From assembly GCA_013396755.1 (NCBI GenBank), contig VWZF01003190.1:2141770-2205769 (forward strand): DNA of 64,000 bases, written 5' to 3'. This DNA comes from Sclerurus mexicanus. Taxonomy: Eukaryota > Chordata > Aves > Passeriformes > Furnariidae. Below are positions 12,149 through 27,100 of the stretch, piece by piece (the stretch's first letter is position 1; each line of letters opens with the position of its first letter). A program made the translations under genes and the position numbers. The notes beneath the pieces are model-generated. The model saw only the letters and a list, made by a program, of their open reading frames with translations, was not told the DNA's origin and did no database searches.

Positions 12149-15100
12149 CTGAAATAAAAAGATATTTTGAAAACCTGCACAGTTCAGTGTCGTATCATTG
12201 CAAATGTTCTTCTTAAAAATTTCCAGTCAAAGAAGATTTGTTTTCAAGCACACAGCATTTTCTTTTGAAGATTAACTAATTAGGACAATTTCAAATGAGT
12301 ATCTCGAAGTTTTCTGTCACAATGCACTATTACAGAGGTTAATGTTTCTTAGAGGGATTACATACTGAATCTATAAAAGCTTTTATTTGCTTGGAAGACT
12401 GACACATATTCTTTTAAAAAAATAAAAATACAAAGAAAATGCAGATATGTATCTGCTTTCCTCCCTTCTCTGAATACATACTATACATGGCACAAGGAAT
12501 AATAATGATAACTATTCTACAACCAGACAGTGAAAAACATCACTTGCCAAAAGTGGAGGGAAATAAAATCTGTTTTTGTAAAACAAACTTTTTTCCCCCT
12601 CCAAAAAGCTTGGTAATGTTTATCTCAAGCCTTCAAAATGAGACAAGAAGCCTTTCATCTGCATGAACGTTTCTAGTTTCACTGTTCCTTCCATATGGAA
12701 GACAGGGGCATAAACACGTTGAACTGTAAACAGGGGCTGAAGTGACATTCAGATGACCTGGGATACCATATAACCAAAATCAGTGTCCTTCCCCTTGTAA
12801 GGCTGCAACCAGAGAGGTTATTCACAAAGGAGGAGTGTCTCCTCTCCTGGTCATTCCCCCTCCACTCAACTTCTATGGAGAGTTAATTTTTCTCTCCTTA
12901 TTAAAATAACAAACAAAGGGTTTCCCTCAAAATTAGTAAACAAAAGTTAATACGAAAAAGTCTATAATATAAAGCCCAGTCTTCCCTTGCAGAGATTGTT
13001 CTTAGAAGATGCTGGCTCCTCCTTAATTACTGCTAAGGCTTTCCTACTATAGTACCCGACAGAAGTTGCAGCTGAGATTAGTTTCAGTCATAAGGACAAA
13101 CTCTTTCACCCATGTGATGCTTGTCTGCTGCCAAGACAAGCTACCTTAAAAAACCCCTTCCCTTAATCAAATGCCACTCTTAAAATTCTAGATCAATTCA
13201 CGTTCCTTTTTTTTACTTTTCCTCCCTCCCTCACAACACTTCATATTTCCATATTATAATATGAAACAAACAATACTGGATCTTACCAAGATTGTCCTTT
13301 GTAAATTTGAGTTAACACTGCTGAACATCAGCTTGCCAACTATCGTGGCAATAGTAGGGAAAACTAGAGCTCCACAGAGAATACGTGTGGCAGAGACATG
13401 ATCTGCTAAAGGGTTGGCCTCTGCTGGAATACGAGGAACAGGACATCCAATGCCTAAAGGGTAGGAGTGAGGAAAGAAAAGGTTACAGAGCCACTGCCTC
13501 AAAACAAACACAGCACAGTAGTGCCCACTCCCCACTCCAACGCAAACCTATATCCCAATTACTTTTTGAGAAATATCCCTCTTCTCAGTAAATATTCTTT
13601 TTCCATTAAATGACTGTAGTAATTTTTACTTTGAAGAAGACACATGATTTTTAGTTGCTTATTTTGTTACTAAGGCCTTAACTGAAACCATGCTCCTGCT
13701 CCTCATGCCTCCCCTTTCTCCCTAGGTACTATACAAACACAACCTAAACAGAATGAACGTAAAATAGAGGGATGGTGTTAATCACCTCTACTTCAGAATG
13801 GCAAAAACTACTTGCCTATCCCCATTCCCTAAAGGCAGAATTCAGTCTTGGTGTTTTCTTTTAAATTTAATCACATTACCTGGAAATATGCTGTTCAAAA
13901 TTTGTAGCTTATTAGAGTATTTGCGCCACAGTCTGAGCACATAGTCCTCCCAACGGATCATCTTGCCCAATATTAGCATGACTGGGATAGTGGGAAGGCC
14001 AATCAGAAGAAATAAAGGATCAGCTCTCTCCATCACATCAAGACCTTCTTTGTGACCCACAACCTGGAAAATACATACAGTTGATAAATGTAACGAAGGC
14101 CACAACTCAACAAAAATGTAACTTAAAAAGTCAAGTTTGTTTGGAGCTGCACATACATTTTAAGTTAAAGAAAAAAAGAATATTGTTTTACCCTAATTTA
14201 CTCTTTCTCTTTGCATCCTTGCTTGCTTATGAAGTGTAGTGCAGGCGAGCTACCACCCCTAGTTTGCAAATCATTAATCTTACACAGAGCTGTAACACAA
14301 TTCCTTACCATCTCAAGAGAAGTTTAATATGTTTTTGTATAAGTAAAACCGCTAAACGTCTCAAACATTATTATAGCAGGCTTTCCAAAATGCACTGAAG
14401 AAGTTAGTTTTACAACAATTAATTCTGCACTCAGAAATTTATTAGATACTACTATTCAAAGGATAAATTGATAGCAAGTATCAAAATTTTATGCTGTTTA
14501 GGAATAGCTTATGCAACTGAGAGCACAGTATTAAACTATTGCTTCTTTGGACAGTGCACAAAGATGTACATTGTGTTCAGCTGTAGCGAAAATAGCATAT
14601 TTTCATGTGTACTTTATTTTCAAATGTAGTTAGTGCTGTGATTTAAAGGACAATCCTTACTTCATCTAAACCTTTCTACTGTCATATAAAAAAATTAGTC
14701 AGCCTTTGCAGTTTATAAAATGTATGTATTAAAACTGCAACAAACAGTGCCTTATGTTTCTTAAAAAGTACATAGTTTTAATTTTGAATAAATCTAAAAA
14801 GGCTGAGGACAAAAAAACATTAGAGTGGTAGATATCCTCTGAAGTTGTCTCAATTTAAGAATTACTAAATGCTAATGAAGTCCTCGAAGTGCTTCTGGGA
14901 AGAACAGGCTCTTTCATGACTTTTTCCATTAGAGTCCAGGAAGACTAGAAACATTAAAATAATTATTGCTTGTCAGGCACTTAATTTCCTGATATGCTTT
15001 CACTGACTTGTTTTTCCCACAAATACAACAACTTATCACATCTTCACTTGCACAAAACTTAAATTTAGGTGGTAAGAAAATGCAAAAATAGCTAAATTAA

Positions 15101-18100
15101 AAAAAAAACAAAACAAAACCAGTACTTCTGGAGTAGGTAGGGCACAGGGAAGAAGCCAGGGTAACATACCCCAGTACCTTCAGACTGTACTTTTTAGCTA
15201 TGCTTTGAAAACTATTCCATTTTATGCTCATAGAACAAGAAGTTATGTTATCTACCATAGCATCGAAAAATAGGCATAACCAATACTGTTGTTGCTCAAA
15301 GATTATTCCTGAAAAAAATATTCAGCATTTATCTTCCACCCAAACCATCAAGTCTGATGCTACCCTTTTTCTCCTTATAGTCCTTGTCCATCTAAAAAAG
15401 CCTCAGTATCTTGTCACTTCTGCTTTAGATTACTGTATTTCTCTGCTTTCAGTAAGCCTATATGGTTTGTTACTGACTTTGCTACCACTAGAGTAACAAT
15501 GTCAATTCTGTATTTATTCTTCTTAAGTTTTAAAAATAGCCTTTGTGCTTCTCTCTGGCCCTTCAACTGAAGGAAAGGAGTCTGAAATGTGTCAAGAGAC
15601 AAGTTGTATTAAACCAAGCAAACTTAGGGCAGCAAAAAGGGTGAGCAGTTTCCCTCTACTACCAGTTTAATCTTCTCCATTAGAAGCAAAGATGAATTAT
15701 TGTCTTGCCCAGCATGCCATCCATACAATCAAAACACTAAATCAGGAAACGAGCTAATTCTTCATACCTGGGATGTGACCAGCTGCCTAAGCTAATATTT
15801 AGACAGATCCTCATTTCAAAAGCAAAACAACGACAGAAAGAAGCATTTATCTTTCCATTTGGTTATGCAGTTCTAGGGCAGATAAAAAGGTCATATAATT
15901 TTTGACAGAAAAGACTCAATGAAGCAGATAGCAAGGAGAAGAGGATCACTGCATTTCAAAAGTCTGGTTGTAGTATGTTCCTGTAGGAGCCACAAGAGCA
16001 AAATATCCAATGAGCAAATTTCTAAATGTACCATTCTGTGATACAGGGACTCATCCACTGGAATGGAGGTGGTACTGAAAGTCATTAAACATCACTTATG
16101 CAGCTGCTTGACCCTGGCCCCACTGTTACCAGGGGGACTGCAACAACTCATCTGGGCTCTGCTTCGGCTCTGCTGAGAGATCACATACAAACTGAACCAA
16201 AACAGCACACCATCTTGAGATGGAGTCACCTGCAGAACTGCAGGGCAGTACCACACCATTCAGGAACAACTAGTGCCAGATGACTTACATGGAGAAGGAC
16301 CAGGTTCTATATTTAAAATGAGAACTGTGTAGAGGAATACTTGCAAGCATACAGATTTTGTAAATTCTACCTACAACTGAATTTGCATCAGAAATACTTT
16401 CATGCTTTCAGGCTATGGACTTGACAGAAGAATCAACAACTAAAACAGTAACAAAGGTCCTTCTAGTTATACAGTCTATGAAAACTCCTGTCTTGTGATT
16501 GAACTAGGACAGCTGTGAACAAGTTTTTCCATAGTTAATAGTCTACCACTCACCAACGTCATTTTTATATTTAAATAGCAAGTTCACAAGAACAGAAGTA
16601 GTAAAAGTAGTAAAAGTAGTAAAAGTAGTAAAAGTATCTTTTCCCCTTTCAACTAACCATACAGTCTGATGTAATTAAAAGAGCATACTATTAATTTGCA
16701 GTGTTTTGCGTTTGTTTATGAATGAATTGCGTCATTCACAGCATGCGTTATCCTTTATACAATTAAAAAAGTCACATTATACAAAAAAAAATAAAATCCC
16801 CATGTTTCAACCCTTTGAATGTTAACAGCAAAGATTTCTCCAGCTAAGAGAAAAGATTAGTCTCACGTCCTTTCTGAAGAATTACTCATTATTAGTAGCT
16901 AGGTGGCATTGGCACTTTTTCCATGAGAAGAGACTTGGGTTCAGCAGCCTGCCATACAACAGGCAGCCAGCTAGAGCAGTAGTGAGTTGTCCTAGTTGCA
17001 GACTGAACCATGTCTGAACAAGCATACTTGGTTTTATACACTGTGATCAGTTAGAAGTGAAAAGCTTTCTATCCACCCATCTTGAATTCACTTGTTAACT
17101 ACAAGGAAGGCAGCTGAAGCATGTTTTAAGCTAAGGAAAGAGGAATCTTAATTTTTTCTTTAGAAGACTTGCTTTCAAAGGTGGCAAGCAGAGGGAGTAC
17201 ACGTGTACCTGCATCACCGTCACAGCTCCGTACGTAACAGCTGTCCAGTATATAGAGCCCACCATTATTCCAGCTGCAGCAAATGGACATGCCTTTGAGA
17301 TCAGTCGATCTGCAAGATCCAAAACGTAAACAACTGGACCTATGATAAAGGAAAAGTAAGGTTTCAAGATACATATATATACACATAGAACCATACTGAA
17401 GAAAGGTCTTGCCATCTATCACTGGTAAGAAGGAACAAACTTGGCAAAATACAAGTCTGACAATCCCACATGTGCGGTTTCAATGAGGACATACAATTAG
17501 AAAGCTACTAAGCTATACTTGTAACTACCTACTATTTCATTTACTGCAACATCTTTCTGACAGGTTGATACACTGGTTAGAGCACTTATTTACCCACTAA
17601 AGCTGACTAGCTTCCTTTGTGTTGAATCAGAATGGTTCTGTTGTGGAAAACATTTTAGGCTTAGTGGCTTTTTTATTTGTTAGATACTTTAGTTTTCAAA
17701 AGGAAAAATACCACTAAGCAGTCATGTACTTCATGTACTTATCTTTAGCAGCTTCACCTAAAAATTCTGTCATTAAACCATCCTGCTATACAGTAAGAAG
17801 TAGCACAGTCAATAAAAAAGATTCTTTCCCCTGGAAGAGGCTGCATTCAATATATTTGGAGGACCACCTCTCAAACCCTGGGGGAAAAGTACTCCTTTTC
17901 AGGTTATTTAGTGCCTTTGACAACAATGCATGAATAGTTTCATTGTTCTGTCTATGGACAACTGTACTTTCCAGACTCACACAGAGCAAGACGTTACCCT
18001 GACCACCTTTGGTGAGGCAAACAAAAGCAATGCTTGCATATTTTCTTTGAGAGACTGCAAGAGCACCACGAAAGCAAAAACCAGAAGACTGAAATGTATG

Positions 18101-21100
18101 TATGGAAGTGAAAAACATCATCACCATGATCAGATTCCACATTATTTTTGTATTTGTCAACAAATTGTACATACAGACTGTCCTCCCCCAGCTCAAATGC
18201 ATGAACAGTTCGTTCCTGTCAGTTCCCTCCTACTTTTTCCTACCAAATTCAGTGCTAAAGTTATGCTCAAAATGAGCCTACAGGCATTCTTAATGGAACT
18301 AATCCTCCATGTCTCTCATCAAGGTTTACTCACTCTGGCCCGTAATTCTTTTGCTAATCACTATATTTTTGGGGGGTGGGGTGGGGAAAGAATTATCTCT
18401 TGAACAATGGCATGAAATGATTTACTGAAGTCTGGATAGACTAGATCTACAGGACCTCTACTAGATGAATTGCCAGGCTAGTTAGCATGTTCTGGATTGT
18501 ACACTGGTCCCAAGTTCTGTGCCATTTTCCTTCTGAGCTCCAACAAATCAAAACTTGTTCTGACCTTGCACAGAATTAAGATTAGGTGCCATGGTTGGTT
18601 TTGGTTTTTTTACATGAATTAAAAGCTCTGCATTTAAACATACAATCAAGATTTGAAATTCATATCACATATTTGCAGAAAACATGTTTCCATCAGCCAC
18701 AGTGACAAAATCGTGACTTGTTTCATGACTTAGTTGGCTCTTCTTTTTCAAAGAACAGCTCTAGTGTGAATGATTTCAAAACAACCAGTTCTATTCAGTT
18801 CAAGTCAGTCAGTGAAAAAAGCAAGAGGAACATCTAATTGAATTAATTCATTGTCATGTTTTATCACCATTGATTGGTATTCTTGCAAAGCACTCTCAAA
18901 TTTGTGGTGGGTTTTTTCCTTTTTTTTTTTTTTTCAAAGAAGGGGGTAGGATTTTACACACTGTTTGTACAGTGGTAGCATCCAAAGACCTTGTCAGAGG
19001 ACTAATTTTTTTCCTTGTACATGTGTATGTGTGTGAATATCATACTGAAAAGCTGCAATTTAAATACATTTATCTTTTATGCACTTTTGACATAAGTCAT
19101 TGTAAATACTGCAGAGTTACATATCAGACTAGCGGGCAGTCCTAACAACTTGGGCAGAACATCACTTAATGTACTCTCTACTCAAGCTCTGCTGGAGCCT
19201 CAAGTTCTTGATTTACTACTCATGCACTTGAAATTTCTTCCCTTTGTGTGCATTTTCCAGTACAGTGTGCATTCTTTTGTGAAAAGCTCTAATTTTCAGG
19301 GCAGGAAGTATGTTCCTACGTGGCTTCTCTGAATACCTCACCAGCATCCTGCTTCAAACACACCAACTGCTGTCAATTAGTCCACAAACAGTGTAACTCC
19401 AGAGTTAACTTATTCTCGAGTTGAGCATCCTGGTGTTGATAAGGTACCAAAATTAAAAGGTTTCTGAAGAGGGAACACTCTGCTTAAAATACAAAGAACT
19501 GGAACAAGCAGTTCAACTCCTAACAGTTGTGTTTAACTTTCCAGTACAGACTTAAAGTGCTGGGATGTCTATCAATGTGCTTGAAGTAGCAACAAGGTCA
19601 TAACTGCAAGCACTAAATGCACAGTAGTTTACACATATTGACTGTTTCCCACAGACACTGAACAAATTGTTTAGTTGTATAATTTTGAAAACTTATATTT
19701 ATTTAAAGACAAGAAACTCAAAAAGCAGTGAAGCTTCCCTTACGACACTTCAAATATTAACAAATCACACCTACTGATACTAATCATTAAGACAACCTAG
19801 TTGGGTATAGACTATGAGAAAAAAATTACTGGCACAATCTTTTAACTAGCCCTTTAGGAAGGAAGTAGTGAGAAAGGAAGACATCTGTTTCTTTTAAAAT
19901 GCTATTAAGGAAGAAGCAGGAAAATAAATATCGCTGATATACAAATTAAAAAAGGAAATACAAACAAAAATATTTTTCATTTTGCAAAATCTATTATGCT
20001 TTGACAGAGTTTTTTCTGCCAAACTATGTTTTCTATTTATTAAACTGAAATAATTATCTAAGGAATACTTTGATTACTTTCAAAGTGGCTATAATATTTT
20101 TCTATTTAGTAGAAGTTCTCAGAAGAGAGGAAAACAGCTAGCAAGAACACAGTTACTACCAATTACCAAAACTGATAAGCACTATCAAATTTTAATTGGA
20201 ATTATAATGTAGAGATAAGCCATTGGAGAGGCTGTTTTGAATTGGTAAATACATAAAAAGACAATCACTGTTACATATAAAGATATTCACTGATGTCTCC
20301 TCAAACTGATATGACTTCTAAACTGTCACTAAACTAGAATCATAAATTAAAAGTTGTTTTAGAAATTTGTTTTTAGAAAAAAGTATCCAGCAGCACATTA
20401 AAGAAGTCTTAATGTGAATAAGTTATTGAACTGCAATGCCTTGGGGAAACTTTACTTGTTACTTCTTCACTCTCAAGTAATTTTAGATTCTTGTATGGTA
20501 GTACTAGTAATGTCTTCTAAAGACACCTGCTGCAGGAGAAAGGGGCTACTAACAAGACTGCTTCAAAACGTCACACTGTCCAACTCTGCCCCCTGTGACC
20601 TTGACTGACCTCCAGCTGAATTGTGAGGAAACAGCTTGGGGTTACCAGAAAGATCTACAAATGGGCAAGACTGTCTCACTTGCTTAAGGCACTTCAAGCC
20701 CATAATTGATGTCCCATGGACCCAGATTCATCTCCCTGCCCTACTATCCATGTCTTGTGTACTCTTACCCAAGTCTGACTTTTTATGCCTGTATCTCTTA
20801 AAATGGAAGATAGTATTGTGAAGGAAAATACATCAAACGTATGAAGATCCTCTAAATGCCTGCACCCACTTGCTACATCATCATTTCTTTAACAAGCTGT
20901 TTTATTTTTAAACAAAATTTAAGCTTCCATGGCAACCTTTCATTTTCATGCTGTACTTAATATATCCCATAGACCACATGGGCAAATGAAGGCTGGAATA
21001 ACAGCAACCACTGCTAATTTAATTACATGCAACATACTGTGCAGTAGCCTACTTTGCTACTCAAGTAAGTAGACTCTGGAAGACCATGTCCAGCTTTTTT

Positions 21101-24100
21101 CTTTCACCTTGACAAACAGAACCAGAGCAGTACCCAGCAACCACAGATATTCTACCTCTTTATTGTAGGGCAGTGTTGACTCAGAAATACTTTCCAAACA
21201 AAGTGAAAGTATGTTTTTTGGGTAATACCACATACTGCTTAGTAAAGTCCTTTCCTTTTAATTTCCTTTGATAAGTTTCTCTGCAAGCTGGGTCAAAAAA
21301 AAGGATGTATTTATGTGTTGTGTGGCAATTGGTGAAAGAAGTCACCCTCTGCTTAACAAGAAAAATAATCCCATTAGCCGTGAAATAATTACAGGTCAGT
21401 CACAAGATTTATCAACATACCTGAGTAAACACATCCAAATTTTTAGAAGATGTTTAACTAAGCCACTGAATGTGAGCAGAATACAAAATTATTTCTGTCT
21501 GGAAAAAGGAATAGGCAAATTTTCAACAGAACTGATGCCCTGAGCATGAGAAAGGGAAAAAAAGGAAGAACAAATAAAGAAACAGCAATATCAATGACAC
21601 ATATCTCACCTAGCTTTGGAAATACTATTAAATATTCTGCATTGCACTGAGGACAAGCAACTCTAGCAGTACTGTTTCCTCTTTGCTTCTCATCCACCCA
21701 GCGCTGCAGACAAGTCTGATGCACCCATTTCGTGGAGCCCCTGCACCTGCAAGGTCTCACCCACTCTGCTGTCCGATCGTCCTCATCGGTAGCAAAACAA
21801 ACCCAGCAGCTTCTGTAATTACAGGAAGGAAAAGAAAAAAGAATTTTTTTGCATGCTGAAAATAAACATTCACATGTGAGAACAGGTAGCTTTAGAAAAC
21901 GAGAACCTAGAGGAGATGATGCTTGCTACTTCATTCTTAACCCCCAAAAACATACCACAGTTTTGCTATAAAAAACAACATAAAACACAGTATTACAGAC
22001 AGCTAAACAACTGCTTTTAATACATTCTGAATTATTAATTTAACTTTTAGATAATTTATGATTAAAAAGCATTAAGACTGTAGTCCAACCTTTGAATAAT
22101 TCAAAATATGAAAAATCCATATATTTTTTAGTGTATCATCTCATGCTATAGCAGATGTTTTGGTAAGTTTTTTTAATTTTAAAAATATAACATCAATACT
22201 GTAGTCTGTTGCTTGGAAAACTGACTCCAATCCACTTAAATGATACAGTGGGTCACAAAATCTGTAAATAATTATATTAAATTCATTCCCTCTCTTTGAA
22301 AAAAAGTACTTTGTTGAGAAAAATCAATTTTGCATAATGTCTAAGTTGCACAGTACTTCAAGACTACTACTGTACCACTAGAGAAGAAAATTTCTGCATT
22401 GAAAAATTATGTGGGCAAGTAAAACCCAAATATATTAATTCTCTAAGGAGAAAACACAAGACTTGACAGGCTATGTGACCTGACCTGCAGTGAGCACATA
22501 ACCTGGTAACTCCTAGATACTTGATCTGATGATCAGGCCTGACCCTTGCACCCCTTACAACTTGCAAGAGAAAGCAAAGTTTGGATCTAAACTAAGAAAA
22601 TATCAGATATGTTGACCCAATAAATTAGTTTTTACTGTGAAATAATTTGCTAATTCCCATACTGAAGAAATTGAAGTTTACATAATAAACCAGAATCTAC
22701 CAAAACAAGGATCTTACCACAAATGTAAGTATATATATACATAATACAGATATCTGGTTCAGTATTTTTAAAAATATTTTACACAAGCCATTGCAATCAC
22801 AGTTAAACCTTATAAAAGAGCACAGCAACAGCATCCTATAATTTAACTATCAAGACACAACCTAATTAGACATTGTGCACTATCTGAGGTTTTGCATCAC
22901 TATTTTGATGAAGTTCTGTTCTCTTAACAACTTGAGTAAAAATATTAAGATGAGTGCTAAGAGGCTCCTTGTGAGTAACCAGCAACAGACAGTAACTGAG
23001 ATAGGGAGAAGCTGAGAAATGCTCTGGCATTTGTAAACAACTTTACTATTTGAGAATTGCGATCGTGGTTTCTATGACAAGATGTTAGAGTGGTTCGTGA
23101 TGCTTCTCCCCTCACCTCCTAGCATTCATTGTAAAAAAACCTTCTTCCTGGCCTTTCCAACTCCATCTCATTTTTTCCATTTCAGCTTCTCAATCACTCC
23201 TTACCTTTATTCCTTCTCCCTATTCTGTATCCCATCTCTAACCTGTGTTAGCATGCAGGAAGAGAAATTACAGTTCAGAAATCTCCTCCAACTCTGGTAA
23301 TTTTGCCAGATTATCATATTTTCTCTTGTTGAAACCAGTGCTAAACAGTTGTCAGGAATCCACAAATTTATACTTAAGCAAATGCATACTGAAGGCCTTT
23401 CTGCAGCACTCATTTCAAAAAAAGCAACAATGCTTGTAACTAAGCTTGTTAGAAAAAATTTAGAAGCCCAGCAAGGGCCAGTCTTACTAGAGCCACTTTC
23501 AAAGCAACAAAAATAATTACTTTAAAAGGTCAGTTGTAAACAGGTTATGGGTTTCGTTTTTGTTTTGAACCCCATGAGGAAAAAGAGGGCAGAACCTACA
23601 GTGGGAAATTTTTGTCAGGCTCCAACTTGAAGAAATAGAAAATATTGTCTAACAGCTTCCTCACTATTTTGGGTAGTATCCTATTTGTAAACTTAAAAAA
23701 AAAAACTTTCTTTACAGAAGAATCATGTTTTGTTTATAGAAATAACTGTGCCTATAAAATATTTGCAACACATTTTTTTAAAGCACTGAATCTTTTGTTG
23801 ATCTATAGTGGTGAAGTACATTGAAACTGAAGTTGTGAGTGTGTACAAGCAGAAGGCAGCCCGTAGCATACTTGTAAAAGGGAATACAATTTGGGGTTCA
23901 GATTCCAGAGAAGACTGCAGAAAAAGCAATATAATATTGAACAATATGTAAAATAAACCTGTTGTGTCCACATGTAACTACAGCTATAAGTACACACTAT
24001 AGTAGGTACAGATGTAAATTCAAACTGTGGTGCTCTTTAACTGGCTCAGTTTGCATTCAAGAAGACTCTTCAGGTCAAGACATCTTGAATCAGAACTGTA

Positions 24101-27100
24101 TTTTCTTTCAGTTGTCTTACTGGGAAGGTAAAATCAAAGCCTGACTTGGCTTCCTTCTGTCCTTCCCCACAGTGGTTTAAAACAAAATTGTCATATTATG
24201 CACTCCTGTAGTACCACCTCTCTTTTCACCTCCATGCTGCCAATATGCACCTACTGCAGTCCCATTAACCTTCCTAAGCAGGAGGAGGAAGGACAGCTAA
24301 ACCCCAAGTCAGTAAGAATCTAGGTGAAAATGCCAAGACCACAACAAAGATTTGTAAGTATTACAGACCATGGCAGACATTTTGCTTCATTGCACTTGAT
24401 ATCAAGGAGTTCTTAAGGAATCCAAGTTCTTGCAATGTTTACTGGTTTTTATTTACATTGAGACCCCCCCCAAATTTACTTTAAAAACAAATAATACAAT
24501 ACAATACTACTGACAATTGTTTATCTTCAGCAGTTTTTTTCTGCATTAAAGGTAAATATTCACTAATTCATTCCACATCCTATTTAAGTCTACAACTGCT
24601 TTAATTTTGTAACTCACACTTTTATTTATAAACAAAAGCTTCACAACAGAGCTAGTTAGGACTGAGGATGCCAGCACAAAATGCAAGTCTGGTTTATTCA
24701 AATAACAACAGATTTAAGCAGGAACATAATCTTGCTACACTGCAATTTTAAGTGGTGAATTTGTCCATGAATATTCTGTAGATTAAATTCTGTTCTCAAG
24801 TTTTCTGTCAAGGTTAGTAAGTCAAGAAAAATATGCATCTCTTCTTTAATTGCTTCATCCAATTTCTTGCCAGCCAATCATATCTGAAAACCTGAAAGAT
24901 CTATGAAAAGAGTAACAAAATCCTTTACAGACTTAAACCTTTAGCAAGTCATGAATAATGAACAGTAAATTCCCTGTATTCTGTCATCAACTTTATCTCT
25001 TTCCACTGACAGCAGCTGTAGCAGAAAGGGCTAAATAAAACCATTGCAAAACAAGAATCTTGGCTCTTGCCAGATTTTCCATTTTCTTGTACTGAATAAA
25101 ATATGACCTTGATTCTTACCACTGAATCAGGTTGCTACTCAGATAACCTGAAATAGAAAGGGCTGAAAAGGTGGAACAAACCATTGTTTCTGATGGAAAC
25201 TCAACCCTTTTTCCTTGATGACTTTCTACAGAGCCAAATCGATATCACTAATGTATTTTTCCACACCTCCTTGGCTCAAAGAAAACACCTACCACCCTCC
25301 CTAAAAAACCCAAAACAAAAATAATAAAAAATACCACAAAACCAACCAACAAACAAACAATACAAAAAAATTATTCAAAACCAAGGCCAATATCACTATT
25401 TCAGCTTTGAATATGAGGTTACGAATGCCTTTTAGATTCAACTGCCCAGCAGCTAAAGCTCTCCGGTCTCAAAAATTCTATTCTGACTCCAAGAATTTAT
25501 TGCATCTGTTTTTTTCCCCAGCAAAGACAAACTCTTTTCAGGACACTGCATATGTTAAGAGCAAAGCAGATGGAGAGAAACTTGTATTGAAGACTAGAGA
25601 TCCTATACTCCAAATGTTATATGACTAATCTAAAAAGCTAAGGCCTGCCTAAAAACAGGTTTTTCCAAACCACGAGTTTCTTAGCAAATAAGGAGGTCAC
25701 TCCCTCTGGTGCCCGGTTAGAGCTACAGCTCCAACACTTCAGTAAGATCTTCCAGTATCAAGAGACATACCTAGAGGCAGACTGCTTTCCTTTTTAAGTT
25801 ATATTCCTCCTAAAGGTTATTTTTTCCAAAACCAGCCTTAGATGGGAGGGAAGATGGGATCTAATTCATGTAATTTAAATCAAATCTGCCTCAACTTGTG
25901 AGAGCTGAATTAATAATGAAACAGCTTTGTTTTCAAGCAGGCATGACTGTATAAAGCAATACAGAAAATAATTTAAAAGCAGTACATGGATTACTTAGAC
26001 ACAGTAGTTAAAAGAGGAGCAGAAATTTCTAGAAGCCCCAGAAGCCCAGCAGATATCCTTGTGTCTACAACGCTTAATGGAAGATGACTTGTGAGACTGG
26101 GACAGCACAGCGGCTTCACTGGCTGGTTTCAAATATTCACTACAGGAAATAGGAACGCAAAATGTTTCGAAACTTTCCCCCTGATGTTCAGTGGCACACA
26201 AGTATGAATGGTAAGCAAACCCAGAAAACTTCTCGGAAAAGAAAATTCCTGCAAGACTTTCAGCATGTGAAATGTGAATTTGAACATGCACGACATGCTC
26301 CTGAACCATGAGCTAAAAAGCATTTTACCTCTCATTAGTGGTCCTTCACAAAATAAGAGATTTTCTGCATTTGTCCCACACAGCACATTGCTTTCCCTTG
26401 AAGTGGCAGGAATTTGCTGATATCTTGCTGTCAGAGTAAAGCACCCTTATTCTGCTAAGCAATGAGTGTCTGAGTAGCTTATTGCAATTGAATCTCACAT
26501 CCAAAAAGAAGGAAGTGAAAAGGCTGAAACATAACTGGTAGTAACAATAGCAGCCAACACGGTGAGGGGTGAAAACTTACCTTGTAAGAAATGACTGAAA
26601 GCATTCCAATAACTGGCCATAAAAAGGCACTCTGCTGAAGGATGACCTACAAATCATGTTTGGAAGAAGCGATCTTTCACGATCTTCTGTAACAACTATT
26701 TATGCATATTCTATACCAAGAGATAAAATATCTTGATGACAAATACTGATAAGATTACACTAAACCTGCCAACGACACTCTAAGAACTGTAAGATCACGT
26801 TTAAGTGCGAGCACTAGGATGCCAGACAAATGGAGTTACCTGGCAGCATTACACTGCTTTGAAGCTGCCTGAAATGCTAGGAGGCATACAGCGAACTGTT
26901 CTCTCAAAGAGCATGAGAAACACCGCATTGCAAACGCTGCTGCTGAGCATTTCCTCTTCTGGAGTGTGAAGGAACCAGCAGCAGTAAAATTCCTGCAGTA
27001 GAGGGCCACTGCCTGGTCACAACAGAACACAAGCCTGGCCTGCATATCCCTGATAAAGGCTACAAAGAGGGGAACACCATTAACTCAAGAAATGTTACAT

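Noticed and set aside
17930..18403. 157-codon open frame inside MARCHF5 intron 2, with an antisense 138-codon frame
   Set aside because: It resembles no known protein, overlaps an equally long antisense frame, lacks splice or promoter context and has intron-like composition. Chance is the best explanation.
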